Assembly: GCF_012940005.1 (NCBI RefSeq)
Contig: NZ_SPMX01000015.1
Coordinates: forward strand, 26,775 to 90,774
Source: Candidatus Accumulibacter contiguus
Lineage (GTDB): Bacteria > Pseudomonadota > Gammaproteobacteria > Burkholderiales > Rhodocyclaceae
Direction: 5' to 3'
DNA: 64,000 nucleotides
A program made the translations under genes and the position numbers. The notes under the pieces were generated by a model. It was not told the origin of the DNA. It saw only the letters and a program-made list of their open reading frames with translations, and did no database searches. Positions 61,925 to 64,000 of this stretch are shown one piece after another; the first letter of the stretch is position 1, and each line of letters begins with the position of its first letter.

Positions 61925-63759
61925 CTTGAGTTCCGGTCGAAGAACATGCGGTGCCACAGTTCGAGATAGTACACCGACAGAAACAGCCGCCGGTGTTCGG
62001 TTGCGCCTTGGCAATACTTTGCGAAGGCTTCCCGCAGCGCGGCCGAGCGGTAGAACGGCCGGTCGAAATCGGCGTCCTTGAGGGCTTTCTGGGTCACGAG
62101 GTCGTTTTCCGAGAGGGGCGAATTATCGGTCTGGAATTTCCGGGCGAAGCGGTACGCAACCGGGTATTTCGCGAGTTGCGTCTTGGCCAGGAACTTCCAG
62201 TCGAAATGCCTGGCAATCAGGCCCGGATCGCTCATGGCGAAGAAAATTTCACCGGCGCTGCACACCGGGGTTTTCAGCAGCTTCGGAAAATGTTCCTTTA
62301 GGGTTTGAATGTACAGCTTGTGCCCCAGCTTCATTCCGTTTGGAATCGAAAGCAGGTAGCCCAGGAAGTCGGCATCGACCGTCGGGGTGACCGCCTCGAC
62401 CTGGCTCGCGTAAGCCTGGTAGGGATTGACCGCGGTTCGTCTTCGGACCCGGTTCTGAAGCAGGAACAGGATGAACCTGCTTTCGGATTCCGGAATCTTT
62501 TCGAACTCCGCCCTAATCCTTTCCTCAAATCTCGCGTCCAGCGCAGCGAATATTTCTGGTTGCAAGACACTTTTCAGGATGTCTCTTTGCGTAGACGCTT
62601 CGGCGATGAAGCGAGAAAGGTTTACCTCATCATTGGTGGAGTAACCGTGGTATCCCCCGAAACTGAGGTCCAAGGCGAGGCTGTCCCAAACCATCCCCAT
62701 GTCCGTTCGCAGCTCCGGGTATACTTGCGAAATGAACAAGTTGCGGTTTGGCACCATGCCGTCCAGGATGTGGTAGACATTCAGCCAATCACCGGACGCG
62801 TAATAGCCACTTCGGCTCGGTCGCAGTTCGCATTCGATCCCCAGTAATGCCGCGGCTCGTTGTGCAAGTGCTCCATCGAGGCCCCGATGTTCGTCATCAT
62901 GGGCCATCGAGACCGCCCGAATCTCCGCGCCCAGCGAGGCCAGGGCGCCGAGAGTGAATCGGGAGTCGAAGCCGCCGCTAAGCAATACCGTATTGGGGAT
63001 GCCTTTCCGCACACGCCTGGCGACGGCCTGGGTGAATAGAGACGCGATCTTTTCCGTAGAGACCTCGGTGGGATCGATCAACCCGACCTGGGTAAAGTCG
63101 TGGTATTTCTGACTCGTGACCGCTCCCTGCCGGAAGCGTACCCATTGCCCTGAGTCCAGCATGGAGATGCCCCTGACTAGCGTCCTCTGGCCCATCATGT
63201 GACCGATGTAGAAAAAGTCGGCCCAAGCCTCCCAGTCCTGCCCCTGCTCCCATGGCTCGATCACCTGGAGGATCGCCTTGACCTCGGAGGCGAACCATAA
63301 GCCCCCCCTGCCGGCGTAATAGTAAAGAGGGTAGAATCCCTGTGCGTCCGTGGCGATGGTCAAGGATCTGCCCGGGCCATCATAGTAGGCTGCGGCGAAC
63401 TCTCCCTTCAAGCCTGGCAACGCGTCGAGGCCATGCTTTTCGAGGGCGGCAAGAAGGAATTCGGAGTCCGGTCTCCCCGTGCCGTCCCCACGGCGGACGC
63501 CGAGTTCTCCGTCGCCGCGGTCATGATCGACGATCTGCCCGGACAATGCTACACACCGAGCTCGGTCCGTGGTCCAGGCGAGGTTGGATATTCCCAGGAC
63601 ATTGCTCTGCAGTATGGCCAGTCCGCCACCCGCAAACGGGAAACAGAACTCCCGATGTTCCCGATCATCGTGTTTCATCGTTCCCAGCATGGCCTGCAGC
63701 GTCACATCCACCGCCTCGGGTCGAACGTCATCGCTGATGAAGCCGCAAATCTTCGCCAT
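61891..63759 (-). CDS. Asparagine-synthase-like protein with displaced N-terminal cysteine
   Basis: 622 residues. The synthetase half has an intact pyrophosphatase loop VLLSGGFDSRFTLGALASLG. The N-terminal glutaminase-like half begins MAKICGFISDDV: the usual nucleophile Cys is residue 5, not 2, so simple methionine removal does not expose it. Such proteins either lack glutaminase activity and use another amine, like beta-lactam synthetase-type relatives, or need extra processing. GGATAAGGCAGG lies before ATG 63759. It is unlike the canonical amidotransferase at 56046 and lies on the opposite strand, so it may be a later addition to the locus. Confidence 0.85.
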   Translation of the reverse strand: MAKICGFISDDVRPEAVDVTLQAMLGTMKHDDREHREFCFPFAGGGLAILQSNVLGISNLAWTTDRARCVALSGQIVDHDRGDGELGVRRGDGTGRPDSEFLLAALEKHGLDALPGLKGEFAAAYYDGPGRSLTIATDAQGFYPLYYYAGRGGLWFASEVKAILQVIEPWEQGQDWEAWADFFYIGHMMGQRTLVRGISMLDSGQWVRFRQGAVTSQKYHDFTQVGLIDPTEVSTEKIASLFTQAVARRVRKGIPNTVLLSGGFDSRFTLGALASLGAEIRAVSMAHDDEHRGLDGALAQRAAALLGIECELRPSRSGYYASGDWLNVYHILDGMVPNRNLFISQVYPELRTDMGMVWDSLALDLSFGGYHGYSTNDEVNLSRFIAEASTQRDILKSVLQPEIFAALDARFEERIRAEFEKIPESESRFILFLLQNRVRRRTAVNPYQAYASQVEAVTPTVDADFLGYLLSIPNGMKLGHKLYIQTLKEHFPKLLKTPVCSAGEIFFAMSDPGLIARHFDWKFLAKTQLAKYPVAYRFARKFQTDNSPLSENDLVTQKALKDADFDRPFYRSAALREAFAKYCQGATEHRRLFLSVYYLELWHRMFFDRNSSQLDVAPTRPA

Positions 63760-64000
63760 TCAGTACCTGCCTTATCCTGTTAATATTTGTGCAATCAGGC
63801 ACTCACCCAAAGTTGCAGCTGCAGTTCGGTGGCGTTGTTGAAGACCTGATCAGCACGCGCCAAAGGGGTCGGAAGCGCAGTCACCGTGTGGCGGCCAAGC
63901 GACTTGGCGCCTCTTTGCGTAACACGGGATTATTGGGAATGAGTAGTCCTGGTCCCAAGCCCGAAATACAGGCTACCGTCAACACGGTTTGCAAACCGAC
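63760..64000. other. Window end without an assigned gene
   Basis: 241 nt upstream of the Asn-synthase-like gene. A plus-strand frame is open from a GTG at 63789 to the window edge (70 codons, starting VQSGTHPKLQLQFGGVVEDL) with no ribosome-binding site. Nothing in it is recognisable. It might be the start of a gene or a decayed fragment. Confidence 0.3.

Noticed and set aside
63569..63841. 90-codon plus-strand frame opposite the start of the Asn-synthase-like gene
   Set aside because: Most of it is antisense to a gene with intact motifs, and it has no recognisable content.

Overview
The window is about 62-64% GC by eye and packed with housekeeping genes. It looks like a chromosomal segment of a betaproteobacterium, most likely Rhodocyclales-like and close to Candidatus Accumulibacter or Dechloromonas. 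That placement is an inference from four things: a complete mraZ-to-lpxC division cluster, AmgK/MurU cell-wall recycling, the anaerobic ubiquinone genes ubiUVT, and an exosortase A (XrtA) exopolysaccharide locus laid out as in those genera. No database search was run.

Layout. (1) 1-3509, plus strand: the 3' part of flgK, then flgL and a small lipoprotein. (2) 3565-5758, minus strand: a MepK/YcbK-type endopeptidase and an LdtD/YcbB-type L,D-transpeptidase that is split by a one-base frameshift. (3) 5919-6285: the RNase P RNA gene rnpB. (4) 6570-24440, plus strand: MraZ operator, mraZ, rsmH, ftsL, ftsI, murE, murF, mraY, murD, ftsW, murG, murC, ddlB, ftsQ, ftsA, ftsZ, lpxC and a small membrane protein, mostly with overlapping or abutting ends. 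(5) 24427-26763: a DUF721/DciA-like gene (minus), a Crp-type regulator and a protein of unknown function (both plus). (6) 26821-36565, minus strand: a DMT-type permease, ubiT, ubiV, ubiU, minE, minD, minC, a UbiH-like monooxygenase, pepP, murU and amgK. (7) 36813-42737, plus strand: lptD (frameshifted), surA, pdxA, rsmA, followed by convergent xthA. (8) 43783-61924, plus strand: the XrtA locus, with polysaccharide export lipoprotein, chain-length regulator, tyrosine autokinase with a Gly-Tyr tail, outer-membrane beta protein, AAA ATPase, UDP-GlcNAc 2-epimerase, polysaccharide deacetylase, FemAB-like protein, exosortase A/EpsI fusion, three glycosyltransferases (two frameshifted), an Asn-synthase-type amidotransferase and a PaaK-like adenylating enzyme. 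A second, divergent Asn-synthase homologue lies convergently at 61891-63759.

How the parts fit. Most of the window serves envelope construction: peptidoglycan precursors and septation (dcw, min), peptidoglycan remodelling and recycling (LdtD, MepK, AmgK-MurU), outer-membrane biogenesis (LpxC, LptD, SurA), and an exopolysaccharide/protein-sorting system usually tied to floc or biofilm matrix. The ubiquinone genes point to respiration with and without oxygen; an FNR-type site with a well-placed -10 box sits upstream of ubiU. No PEP-CTERM substrate gene, tRNA, CRISPR array or recognisable insertion sequence was seen.

Two cautions. Four genes carry five single-base frameshifts, two of them in T homopolymers, so sequencing error is at least as likely as real decay. 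All family assignments come from motif reading of the translations, without alignment.
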